Assembly (NCBI GenBank): GCA_013146195.2
Contig: CM028377.1
Location: 34,849,632-34,913,631 of the forward strand
Length of the DNA: 64,000 nt
Direction: 5' to 3'
Source of the DNA: Codonopsis lanceolata
Taxonomy: Eukaryota; Streptophyta; Magnoliopsida; Asterales; Campanulaceae
The first letter of the stretch is position 1. Each line of letters opens with the position of its first letter. The position numbers and the translations under genes are program-made. The notes under the pieces are model-generated. The model was not told where the DNA came from. It ran no database searches and worked only from the letters and a program-made list of their open reading frames with translations. Of this stretch, positions 1-9,308 are shown one piece after another.

Positions 1-194
1 AGTTGAATAAATGCTGTCTTGTACTTTCAAGACAGTATTGGATCTGGAATAGTTCCTTTCTTGACCTTAAATGGATTGTCACACACGTAATGTATAATTG
101 TGCATTTACTTAGTGTAGATGGATTATCTATTAATCCCCAACTTGCTATGTTACAACATGTAGCTGTTGTTCCAGGCTGTTAGTGTGTTCATAT

Positions 195-645
195 CGATAC
201 TTCTGCTTCATATGTAAAGGGGATGAGGAGTCTACGAACCATCTGCTCATTCAAAGGAATTATGGAATCTCATCTTTGGTCTTTTCAAAATATCTTGGGC
301 TATGCCCCGTAAAGTGAAAGAAGTTATTTCGAGTTGGATGTGTATAAAAGAGGGAGAAGGAAATGCATATGGCACGCAGCCCCGCTGTGTATTTGCTGGA
401 TCATTTGGAGGGAAAGAAATAGACGGGTGTTTGAGAATGAGGAAAGGACAGTGGATAAGTTGAAGGATGAGCTGTTGCGCACGTTACACTTTTGGCGTGC
501 CAAAGATATTAATTCTTCCCATATTGATTCTGTTAATAATTTTTCTTTTGATCAGACTTTTGTGTATACTCCGATCTACAAGGACGTGTCTCCTGTTTTG
601 ATGCTTTTGGTATATAATATCTTACTTATCAAAAAAGAATAACTA
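195..645 (+). mobile_element. LINE 3' fragment in RPS11 intron (copy A)
   Basis: Two plus-strand frames together give the C-terminal zinc-binding part of a plant L1-type reverse transcriptase: a CFICKGDEESTNHLL segment (about 205-255) and then WIIWRERNRRVFENEER (about 400-445), separated by a frameshift. The end, near CTTACTTATCAAAAAAG, resembles LINE 3' termini. It is a decayed non-autonomous remnant and also occurs in copy B at 11596-12050, so it predates the duplication. Confidence 0.75.
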
Positions 646-671
646 ATCAACGTCTTGTCCTATGCATCCAG

Positions 672-1160
672 GAACTTATATCGATAAGAAATGCCCATTT
701 ACCGGGGATGTCTCTATTAGGGGCCGCATACTTGCTGGGACCTGCCACAGTGCCAAAATGATGAGGACCATCATTGTACGGCGCAACTACCTTCATTATG
801 TCAAGAAATACCAAAGGTATGACTGCCACCTTCTCTAATATCTGCTCTATTTTTTAAAGTCAATTTGATGAGTACTTAATAGGTTTAGTTACTTCTAGGT
901 ATGAGAAGAGGCATTCCAATATAGCGGCTCACATTTCTCCATGCTTCCGTGTGAAAGAAGGAGACCATGTCACTATTGGTCAGTGCAGGTAAGTAGTTCT
1001 TATGAAATTACTTTATCAAGGTATAAGTGTTATTTTTTTGGACTGGCAATGATGTATCTTGTTTTGTAGGCCGTTGTCGAAGACTGTGAGATTCAATGTC
1101 TTGAAAGTGATCCCAGCTGGCTCTTCTGGTGCTGGGAAGAAGGCATTTACAGGAATTTGA
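672..1160 (+). CDS. RPS11: 40S ribosomal protein S11 (uS17), copy A, exons 4-6 (5' part outside window)
   Basis: A structural protein of the small cytosolic ribosomal subunit that binds 18S rRNA. Exons are 672-816, 899-988 and 1070-1160, each bounded by AG/GT splice sites; the stop is TGA at 1158-1160. The peptide carries family segments such as CPFTGDVSIRGRILAGTCHS, IIVRRNYLHYVKKYQRYEKR, CFRVKEGDHVTIGQCRPLSK and a C-terminus ending in GKKAFTGI. The reading frame is intact and keeps the conserved KEGDH segment, unlike copy B. Exons 1-3 are not in this window, so whether copy A is a whole gene cannot be judged. Exon differences from copy B are nearly all silent, and the introns are also nearly identical, so the duplication looks recent. 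Confidence 0.93.
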
Positions 1161-2568
1161 GTTAAGTGTCCATTTTTCTAGTTAGTGTGTTGTGGTATTT
1201 AAAGAATCGATGGAGATAGGCTATGCTACTTCGCTTATGTGGAGCTTAATTAAGTTGCCCTGAAGGCTTAAATTTTTGTATGCGACTGGTTAATGGTTTC
1301 TGTAAAACTGAGTTTATGTTTCTTAATGTCTATTGGTTACGTTATTAAAGTGCAGAATTGCATGAGTCTCTTGCAAACTACTAGCTTTTTTCTATTGAAT
1401 TTTGTTTTTCTAGTAGCATCTTGAGGTTACCATGGACTACTGGTTCTTTTGGTTGTGCTCACTTCTCATGGCACACTACCATAGAAGGAAGTTATTGGTA
1501 TGAATTAGGAAATGAATCTCATTAGAGAAGTACTGGAATTAGCAATAATGTTTGAGATTGAACAGGCACGTGCTAGTGAAGATAGATGATTCTCAAGGGC
1601 AATTAGCTAAGATAATTGGCTAGTCCTGCTTAAGTTCCAACACTGGAAAATAGTATGGGTAATCTGCAGACTTTTCCATGTTTATGTAACTTTTTTTTCC
1701 CTCTTTGGATGCCTTGGTTTTTTTTTGTTTAACTCGAATATAGTCATGCTTAGTAAAGATAATTTTGATCCTCTAGGTTAAGATAATTTGCTAGTCCTTC
1801 TTGAGTTCCAACACTTGAAATGAGTATGGGCAATATGACGTGACCCAATTTATTGATCCCTTTGTGAAACTACGCCAGCTAATTGGATGGGTTCTGTTGG
1901 GTATGGTCGAGTTGGGATGAGTAACATGTCGTAATGTGTTGAAATCCATTAGAATCCAAATATTAAACGAGTTAAATTGGTCGGGTAACAAGTTAAAATG
2001 AGTTGATTGTCATAACCTGGATTTCTTCTCAAAAACTATATTGGTTCAAAATGGGTAATAGATTTGACTTGTTTTAATTCGACCCAACTTGTTAATCTTT
2101 TTTGGGTTGAATGGGTTACTCGTTTTCTCTCAAAAATCGGTTGGGTTTGGTCGAATAATTTTCAAGTCGGGTTTTGGGTTGTAATTGTCAAACTTAGATG
2201 TAATAACCACATTTTATTAGAATGTGGCTCTTTGGTCTCTATTGGGATAGGGAGGTAGATATTTGACTGAGCAGGCCTTAGACATGATGGTTAGAGTAGT
2301 CGGGCCTTTGTTTGGGGTGACTCGAAGAGAAATTGGTTCAGCCGTGGGTTGACTCAATGCAAGTGCGTTGTTGTGGCCCTGTCATAGAAAGTCTGCGTTT
2401 TGGTCAAATCTATTTTGACATCAAGAAGGTGACGACAATCCAGTGGGGAGGGAGGGCTTGGGGGGGTCTAACACATATTTCCCTGTCTCTCTGTCCCTCT
2501 CTCCCCATGATCATTTAGGTTTGGCCGGACAGTTGGGCGCGTCGGAATGTGTAAAAGGTTGAAGCATA
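1161..2568. other. RPS11-A 3' flank, no gene seen
   Basis: Holds the 3' UTR and downstream spacer of copy A, matching 12568 onward in copy B. About 1830-2210 is rich in GGGTTGACCCG-like words and is a decayed member of the hAT-like repeat seen intact at 22646-22918. No convincing ORF was seen. Confidence 0.6.
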
Positions 2569-2826
2569 CCTCCTCCGTCCCTAAATTATTGTCCTCTTTC
2601 CATTTTCATCCGTCCCAAAAAAATTATCTATTTTGAAACTTACCTTTTTAGAACATCATTTTTATCATTTTATCCTTTACTTTTTCACCCTACTTTAATT
2701 ATGGGCCACATACACATGGACTTTAAAGGAAACTACACATTAAACCAATATAAATAATCTAGTAAATTGTTTTTTCTTAATCTGTACGCCAGGTCAACTA
2801 GGACGATAATTTAGGGACGGAGGGAG
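2569..2826. mobile_element. Stowaway MITE, copy A only
   Basis: The termini are Stowaway-type inverted repeats: CCTCCTCCGTCCCTAAATTA at the left and the complementary TAATTTAGGGACGGAGGGAG at the right, flanked by TA on both sides. Copy B at 18527-18528 has a single TA and no insert, an unoccupied site. It belongs to the same subfamily as 4784-5041 but is in the opposite orientation. Confidence 0.92.
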
Positions 2827-2839
2827 TATTATAATCCAA

Positions 2840-3110
2840 ATATCAAACGGGTTAAAATGTTGCGTTATGACGGGTCAACCTATTTTAATCCAGATTCACC
2901 CACCGTCGCCCCCCCCTCCCAAAAAAAAAGTTTACATTTATAGAGCAAAATTTATTAGGTCAAAATGGATCCGTTAATATTTTTGGTTGAAACTTATTAC
3001 CAGTTTCGATAAAAAAATGTTAACTGTTTGAGTTGGATAATTTTCAGATCGGGTGGGTTAACGGTTCCGAGTTGTAATTGTCGCATGTTGAAATAATCAA
3101 GTTTGTCGAT
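2840..3110. repeat. Decayed hAT-like GACCCG-rich repeat
   Basis: The sequence is rich in GGGTTAACGG and GACGGGTCAACC words and ends near GAGTTGTAATTGTCGCATG, which matches the terminus of the repeat at 22646-22918 in reverse. The counterpart in copy B is 18540-18775. Its exact limits are not resolved. Confidence 0.45.
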
Positions 3111-3970
3111 TCTGCGATGCAAAAGGAAAGGGGATTTGTTGGTTTGTAGTTTTTGTTAGGTTGAACTCATTGAAGGGCGTTTAGAACTATAGAGTTGGAA
3201 GGTACGACTGATGTTGATTGAATAAGTTAAACATGATCATGAGTCATGACATTCGAATCACTTGCTCTTAGAAAGCAACATCAAGCCAAATGTTGTCTGG
3301 TCATGCTTTTTGCCTGAAGTTGTTAATATCGACTTCTGTTTTTAGTTTTTGGGTGCATAGAAGTTTGGAAGTTGCTTAGGTTAATAATGACTTGGTGTTT
3401 CTGAGATCTATGCTCCACTTTGATAAATATGGCATAAACTTCGTAAAACGGTTTTATGAGTATTTTTTATATATTTTAAATTATTGTTTTTTTTTTTTTT
3501 AAAGTTAAATTGATTTTTTTTTTCAATCAAAATCTGACGTATATTTTATTTACATTTTTCAAATTTATAAAACACGAACTTCCTCCGTTACACCCTAATA
3601 ATTATGGAATATATGATTAATTGCATAAAAAACCATGACTTATTTTAGTTTTTTCGTCTTTAACCATGTGTTATTATTATTTTTTTGCATGTAAAACCCC
3701 GATTTAACTTCTTTTTTTTTTCCAATTAAAAAGTTTCGTTAAAAACTCGTTAGTTTTGTAACGGAAAGGTGACTGGGAGTCCGAGTTGGCTGCCTACATG
3801 GACTGGGCAGGAGAGCTTATGTCCACGTCATTTTTCCCGTCAAAAACAGTTTTCTTATAAACTTTGTCCTATTTTGAAATTTTAAAACCACCATTTTTTA
3901 TCAGATTTTCTCAAATTTGCTTGCAATACAAATCTCATAGAATTTTTAAAATTTCGAACCACGACTGTTT

Positions 3971-3972
<2 letters not shown>

Positions 3973-4040
<68 letters not shown>
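3973..4040. repeat. Microsatellite (AT)n-(AC)n
   Basis: About 30 bp of AT dinucleotides followed by about 37 bp of AC dinucleotides. The same site in copy B (19937-20011) is pure AT and about twice as long, so it changed after the duplication. Confidence 0.95.
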
Positions 4041-4043
<3 letters not shown>

Positions 4044-4384
4044 TTCATCCAACAATTCACAATTTTTATTAGATCATCTTTTTTTCTTAGACTCAGTTTG
4101 TTTTATGGAAAATGACTTATGTAAAATATTTTCCTCATTTTTCGATATTTTGTAACCTTAGGAAAATGTAGTTAACGTAAAAGTTTTTCAAGCCAACGAA
4201 AAATAAAACCTTCTTTTCCGGAAAATAACTTACAGATTTATTTTTCATGTCATCTTTCGAATGATTGAGTACCTTTCCGCCCCCTTCTACAAGTACACAT
4301 ATTTACATAAACGCACAATATTTCACTCAATAAATAAATTGTTTAGAAATATACATGAAGTTTGTGCACATTATTTATAAATTA

Positions 4385-4590
4385 CTCCCTCCGTCCCAAA
4401 ATATATGATGTTTTGGGAGTTTTTTTAATTCTAAAATAGATGACACCGTAACTCGTGTTTGGCTCCTTGGGCAAGAATATCAAGACGTCTTATTAATGTT
4501 TGGATAAGGGCAATTTAGTCATTACAATATGTTTTATTAGTCTATGTGAAAAAGCCCCAAAACGTCATATATATCTTGGGACGGAGGGAG
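4385..4590. mobile_element. Stowaway MITE (copy A, shared)
   Basis: Inverted ends CTCCCTCCGTCCCAAAATAT and ATATATCTTGGGACGGAGGG, flanked by TA. Also present in copy B (20361-20628), so older than the duplication. The copy A version lacks about 80 internal bases. Confidence 0.9.
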
Positions 4591-4783
4591 TATAATTTTA
4601 ATAAATATTCACTATTTCTTAAAGTTAATGTCCACTATATTATTTAAGGACGTCCCAAACATTATCCATTTTATTTTTAACCATTTTTTCATATCAATTA
4701 TCATTTTATTTTTATTTTTATTTGTGAGATTGAAAAATATAGACTTTATTGATTTAACACCATTAATGATAAATAAAGAGTTA

Positions 4784-5041
4784 CTCCCTCCGTCCCTAAT
4801 TAATTGTCCTGTTTGACCCAGCGCACAGTTTAAGAAAAAACTATTGACTTGATTATTTATATTGATTTAATGTATAGTTTCCTTTAAAGCCCATGTGTAT
4901 GTGGCCCATAATTAAAGTAGGGTGAAAAAGTAAGGGTAAAGTCGTAAAAATGATGTTCTAAAAAGAAAAGTTTCAAAATGGACAATTATTTTGGGACGGA
5001 CGAAAAAAGAAAGGAGGACGATAATTTAGGGACGGAGGGAG
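4784..5041. mobile_element. Stowaway MITE, copy A only
   Basis: Flanked by TA and bounded by CTCCCTCCGTCCCTAATTAA and its complement. Copy B at 20819-20820 reads straight through AAAGAGTTATTAAAAG with one TA, a precise empty site. The internal sequence is the reverse of the MITE at 2569-2826. Confidence 0.93.
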
Positions 5042-5943
5042 TATTAAAAGAAAAATACTTAAAGTTCAACACTATTTTTTATTCAATATGTGTATTAATA
5101 TTATAATAAAATTTTTGTATTTATTTATATTTTGTTTTCCGTAGCATTTTTCGTGTGTTTGCCAAACATCTGAAAATGTTTTTCGGTATATTTTTAAAAG
5201 ATTTATCAAACATCTGAAAATGAAATCTTTTCATTTTCTAGAAATCATTTTTCAGAAATCATTTTTCGTGAAACAAACGGAGCCTTAGTTTTAACATAAT
5301 GAATAGAGAAGTTTAACAGTTCACAAAATCAATTAGTTAATTAATTATAGAAAATAAATTACCTACTCTATATCTTTCACAATCTAAGAACCTTCTTCCT
5401 GGATTTTGATATGTCCGTAATGTTCGCATGACAATCATCCTTCCATAATGACAACGAACCTCTCTATTCATTCTGTTAAAACTAAGAAAAAAAAGATGAT
5501 CCAAAAAAAATTGTGAATTGTTTGATGAATTAGTATATATATATCCAAACTGTCTGGGTTCATTTTGAAATTTTAAAAATTGTATGAGGTTTGTATTGCA
5601 ATCAAATTTGAGAAAAATCTGATAAAAAAATGGGTTGTTTTGAAATTTCAAAATATAACATGTTTATAAGAAAATTATTTTTGACAGGAAAAATGACGTG
5701 GACATGAGCTCTCCCGCCCAGTCCACGTAGGCTGCCAACTAGGACGCCCAATCACCTTCCCATTACAAAATTAATGAGTTTTTAACGGAGCCTTTTAATT
5801 GGAAAAAAAGTTGAGTTGAGGTTTTACATGCAAAAAAATAACCACGCATGGTTCAAAACGAAAAAAGTAAAATATGTAAGTTTTTTATGCAATTAACCAT
5901 AGAATATATAACTAATTACAATTGAATAGTCAACATGTTAATA

Positions 5944-6200
5944 CTCACTCCGTTTTCAAATTATTGTCTTCTTTGACTTGACACACCGTTTAAGAAAATA
6001 TAATTAATTGTATTATAAATATTGGAGAAATTTGTGGTTTCCATTAATACCCTTGAACATATGGTCTTAATCAAAAAATATAGAAAAAGTAAGAGTAAAG
6101 TGGTAAAAATATTTTCCAAAAAATGAAAGTTTTGAAAGATGACAATTATTTTAGAATGAACAAAAAAGAAAGGAGAACGATAATTTAAAAACGGATGAAG
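5944..6200. mobile_element. Old Stowaway-like MITE (copy A)
   Basis: Degenerate ends CTCACTCCGTTTTCAAATTA and AATTTAAAAACGGATGAAG, flanked by TA. Shared with copy B (21720-21977). Confidence 0.8.
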
Positions 6201-6539
6201 TATTAAATGAGAAGGGTCATGTTGAAAAGTTATAGAAATTGTAAATATAATATTAGAATGTGGAATTTTTAAGTTAAACATTTCAAATAGTATAATTGAT
6301 TCTTTATTTGAAAAGAGGGGAGTGATTTGTAATACTGATATACTTAGTTTTTTCAATTCACATTTATAAAACACATAATCTATAGTACTAAGTACTAAGA
6401 ATCATGTGTTTTATAAATAAACAAGTAAAATAAAACTTTATACGTCAAATTTTATTTGAATAACAATTCGTTTGATTATAAAGAGTCAAAATATAATAAT
6501 AATTTAAGTATAGAGGGAGGATAGTCCTAATAAAACAAG

Positions 6540-6693
6540 GAGTATGTCTCCTGTAATACCGTCTTACGGATCTTAATTCGTAAGATGGAGCACCACTCTC
6601 TCACAGTTCAATCCACCAATACACGATGAGTCAGATACAGATGATCCGTCTTACAAAATATATCCGTAAGACCTTCTTATACAAATTTTTACC
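6540..6693. mobile_element. Small Mutator-type MITE (TAAGACGGTCTTACGGAT family)
   Basis: Ends TCTCCTGTAATACCGTCTTA and, in reverse, TTTGTATAAGAAGGTCTTAC form inverted repeats. Flanks AAAACAAG and AAAACAAA look like a target duplication. The termini are those of the 2.9-kb element at 26588-29535. The copy B equivalent is 22317-22470. Confidence 0.65.
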
Positions 6694-6730
6694 CAAAACA
6701 AAATAGTTACTCCCTTTGCTCTAAAATAAA

Positions 6731-6775
6731 CTAGTTTTACACCCGTGCGTTAAACGCACGTGCATATATATCTTT
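6731..6775 (-). mobile_element. Possible Helitron 3' terminus (copy A)
   Basis: Read on the minus strand, a 15-base hairpin (GTGCGTT-T-AACGCAC; 6745-6759) is followed by GGGTGTAAAA and CTAG (6731-6734), then T. A short GC hairpin about 10 bases before a terminal CTRR is the Helitron 3' signature. No 5' TC end or Rep/helicase was seen. Also at 22507-22535 in copy B, with one stem mismatch. Confidence 0.5.
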
Positions 6776-7217
6776 TAATTAAATTATACTCGAATAAAAT
6801 GACGATTATAAACAAAATTTAAAAATAAAGAAAAAACATGATGAAGGGAACAAATTATATCAATATAATTACCCGACTTGAAAATTACCCGACTCAACCT
6901 GACCCGTTATTTTTTTTTGGGATAAGTATACCATTAGTCCCTGAATTTTGGCCGAACATATCATCAGTCCCCCAACTTCAAAAAGTTTCACCACTGACCC
7001 AAGTAGGTCTTTTTTGCTCATCGGAAGTCCCTAGCCCTAACGCCGTTTGTTTATTTCCGTTAAGTGAACATGTGTCACTCCCATGCATAAAATAAAAACG
7101 TTATGAATAACATCATCAAAATAAGAGGAAAAGTGAATATAATCATTTGTTTCACTTCATCGTCTTCATCTTTTTTATTACCAAACGAAATCCACCTCCC
7201 CCTGGCTACCATCTTTA

Positions 7218-8002
7218 GAGTATCCACAGTGGTTCCCTTTATTAACACCCTAAAACCTTTTTTAGGGTGTTTTACCACACTTAACCCCCACAATGGACAC
7301 CTATCAATCATCCTATCCCTAAAAAAAGCTAAATCTCCCCCAACTTAGTGGGTGAATATTAGCCGGCCTCCATTCATCTCTTTCTTCTCTCTCCCCCACC
7401 TATCTCCTTCTCCATTGGTCTTCTTCCTAGTATTCGTTCCTTTTCAAAAAATTTGTTCCAATATTTAAAGAAGACGACAAAAATTGATTTTTTTTTTGCT
7501 TGATCAGAACATCCAGTTTTTGGCCAAAATTTTGATGTGCTAGAGTAGAGAGCCTATGAATTAACAACCCAACTCACATCATCACTTTGATGATGATATG
7601 CTTTCCATTTTTTCTATTTTCTTTTTCAATTAATTTAGTGTATTTTTTGCACTATCATTTCCCTTTTTTGTTATTTATAACTTAAAATTATAGGTGTATT
7701 GATAATATTAAAAAGTGTGACAAGACTTTCTTTAAATAAAAATAATTGATATAATCAAAACATATAATATATTTTTCATAAAATATAAAATTTAAAAGTA
7801 TAAATATTTTATTTCAATTGCGGTAGGAAAATTAAAAAATAAAAAATAGAAATATATTGATAATTAGGTTTGTTAATTAAGATGTCACAAATTCAAAGGG
7901 TTATATAAAGGGTGCTCATTGGAGTTATTTTTTTAAAAGGCCTCTAAAAAGATTTAACGGATTATATAAAGGGTGTTTTAGGTATAACCATTGTGCATGC
8001 TC
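7218..8002. mobile_element. TIR element with GAGCATCCACAATGG-type ends
   Basis: The left end GAGTATCCACAGTGGTTCCC and the right end in reverse, GAGCATGCACAATGGTTATA, are imperfect inverted repeats continuing into ACACCCTAAAACC-like words. No clear target duplication and no transposase. The region 6905-7217 before it is non-coding. Confidence 0.5.
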
Positions 8003-8475
8003 TTGTCCACCTCCTGTACTCCACACCTTCTAAATGATTGCAGCCGAAACACCCAAAAGAACCATTATAAATGACTGATTTTGGGTGTTGAAAATATCAG
8101 TTGGAAGTTGCAAACCAAGGGGTTCACAAAACCAAAATCTTGACATCAAGCATATGGCAAATTAGAGTACCATCAACTCATCAAGCGATAACAGAAATGA
8201 TCGGAATTACAAAAATTCCCCACTTAATAAATGAAGAACCATTTTTCAACTGCAAGTGTCTCGAAACCAAAAGAAAGATGTTTGCGAGCTTCTCTACTCA
8301 TTGAACATGCATACACTCATTTGAAATTAGTACTTGTGTGTTGATGAAATTTAACCCCAATTTTTCATTCCAATCATCAATTGGTGGGCAGAAACATTTT
8401 CTTCAAAAAAAAAAAAAAACACCTAAAACTACTTCAAACCCTAGAAAAATCCACAACTGGGTCGTATCACAACCC
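8003..8475. other. Spacer, no gene seen
   Basis: Non-coding downstream region of the H3 pseudogene (which is read leftwards). It has a 14-A run near 8406. No poly-A tail in the H3 orientation was seen, so this gives no support for a retroposed H3. Confidence 0.5.
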
Positions 8476-8886
8476 TTAAGCCCTCTCGCCCCTAATCCTC
8501 CTCGCCAACTGAATATCCTTGGGCATAATAGTAACCCTCTTAGCATGAATGGCGCACAAGTTTGTATCTTCAAATAAGCCCACCAAGTAAGCCTCAGCCG
8601 CCTCCTGAAGCGCGGCCATAACGCTGCTCTGGAACCTCAGATCCGTTTTAAAATCCTAAGCAATCTCTCTGACCAACCGCTGGAACGGCAATTTCCGGAT
8701 CAAAAGCTCAGTGCTCTTTTGGTACTTCCTGATCTCCCTCAGAGCGACGGTTCCCGGACGGAAACGATGGGGCTTCTTCACTCCTTCGGTTGCCGGTGCT
8801 GATTTCCGCACTGCCTTGGTGGCCAATTGTTTCCGAGGGGCCTTCCCGCCAGTTGACTTGCGTGCTGTTTGCTTGGTTCGTGCCAT
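8476..8886 (-). pseudogene. Histone H3.1-type gene with premature stop
   Basis: A full-length intronless H3 frame of 136 codons plus stop. It starts MARTKQTARKSTGGKAPRKQ at 8886 and ends with RRIRGERA and TAA at 8476-8478. Phe41 and Ala90 (mature numbering) mark it as H3.1-like rather than H3.3. A TAG at 8656-8658 replaces the Gln68 codon (REIA-stop-DFKTDL). Further departures from the near-invariant family sequence are Ala25 to Val, Gly33 to Glu and Ala88-Val89 to Val-Met. The tail lysines 4, 9, 14, 18, 23, 27 and 36 remain. Plant H3.1 genes are normally intronless, so lack of introns alone does not show retroposition. Its upstream region is an inverted copy of the RPS11 5' region. Any product would be a tail-plus-alphaN peptide without the histone fold. 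Confidence 0.93.
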
Positions 8887-8903
8887 TTCTAGAGAGGGAT
8901 AGA

Positions 8904-8942
8904 CTAGTTTGTGAGTGTAAGCAAACATACTTGTTCCGCCAT
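8904..8942 (-). other. Short uORF ahead of the H3 pseudogene, from RPS11 exon 1
   Basis: On the minus strand the inverted RPS11 exon 1 keeps its start codon and MAEQ reading (8942-8931), runs through the former intron start and stops at TAG (8904-8906) after 12 codons. It lies 17 bases before the H3 ATG. A transcript from the duplicated RPS11 leader would meet this uORF first. Confidence 0.6.
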
Positions 8943-9308
8943 GATTGAGGTGTATGGAGAGATTATTGTACGAGGCCCTGCCGAAAACCCTAGTTCGAGA
9001 TTACGCAGACAGCAAGCATTTAAAACCCTAGTTCGAGATTACGCAGACAGCAAGCATTTATTCTGTGAAGTGCGAACCCTAAGCACAGGCTGAGATACGG
9101 TGGGCGAAGCTCTTTAAAAATCTCAGCCTGTGCTTAGGGTTCGCACTTCACAGAATAAATGCTTTCTTTTTTCACTCTCCAGACCTGCTGTCTGTGTAAT
9201 CTCGAACTAGGGTTTTCTCTAACTAGGGTTTTCGGCATGGCCTCGTACAATAATACATTCTTAAGCTCTCCATACACCTCAATCATGGCGGAACAGGTAT
9301 GTTTGCTT
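8921..9308. repeat. Inverted repeat of RPS11 promoter/leader/exon 1
   Basis: The left arm (8921-9096) is the reverse complement of the right arm (9120-9308), with a 23-bp spacer. The arms contain TCAGCCTGTGCTTAGGGTTC, the leader, exon 1 (ATGGCGGAACA) and the start of intron 1. The left arm carries an extra tandem copy of about 37 bp (8986-9061). The right arm has an additional ATACATTCTTAAGC-type stretch near 9257-9270. Single-stranded DNA or RNA across it would fold into a long hairpin. Confidence 0.93.
9134..9231 (+). promoter_or_regulatory. Telo-box-like motifs of the RPS11 5' region
   Basis: Reverse-oriented telo boxes (TAGGGTTT) occur at 9208-9215 and 9224-9231, and a related TTAGGGTT at 9134-9141, within 150 bp of the RPS11 start codon. 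AAACCCTA-type boxes are a known feature of plant ribosomal protein promoters. The inverted arm carries matching copies facing the H3 pseudogene. No convincing TATA box was found. Confidence 0.6.

Larger units (their letters stand above)
4089..5283. mobile_element. hAT-like MITE nested in the Mutator-like element
   Basis: The left end, near TTAGACTCAGTTTGTTTTAT, and the right end read in reverse, near TAAGGCTCCGTTTGTTTCAC, form imperfect inverted ends followed on both sides by GAAAATGA-type words. This end type is common in non-autonomous hAT elements of plants; the family assignment is inference. It carries two Stowaways. Confidence 0.5.
3616..5901. mobile_element. Mutator-like element with ~470-bp inverted ends (copy A)
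   Basis: The left 470 bp (3616 to about 4086) reappears inverted at about 5430-5901, including the words TTAATTGCATAAAAAAC, GTCCACGTCATTTTTC and AATTCATCCAACAATTCACA. The flanks GAATATATG (3607-3615) and GAATATATA (5902-5910) are a near-perfect 9-bp target duplication, as expected for a MULE. No transposase ORF was seen. A second element (4089-5283) and two Stowaways sit inside it, so this is a multi-level nest. Confidence 0.75.
1..6905 (+). repeat. Segmental duplication, copy A
   Basis: Position 1 aligns with 11406 and the similarity runs, with interruptions, to about 6905 (matching about 22730). It includes RPS11 intron 3 to exon 6, the 3' flank and several transposons that predate the duplication. 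The left end lies outside the window. Copy A carries two Stowaway MITEs that copy B lacks; copy B carries a copia element and a TAA-flanked MITE that copy A lacks. The right edge falls inside a hAT MITE that is intact only in copy B. Confidence 0.93.

Noticed and set aside
334..642. Independent small gene with MDVYKRGRRKCIWHAAP start
   Set aside because: It is the C-terminal end of a LINE reverse transcriptase within an RPS11 intron, repeated at 11742.
8476..8886. H3 as a retroposed copy
   Set aside because: No poly-A tract or target duplication seen, and plant H3.1 genes are normally intronless.
8711..8902. Plus-strand ORF opposite the H3 gene
   Set aside because: Shadow of the histone frame on the other strand.
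9208..9231. Interstitial telomere repeat
   Set aside because: Isolated TAGGGTTT boxes at a ribosomal protein promoter are regulatory telo boxes, not tandem telomere units.
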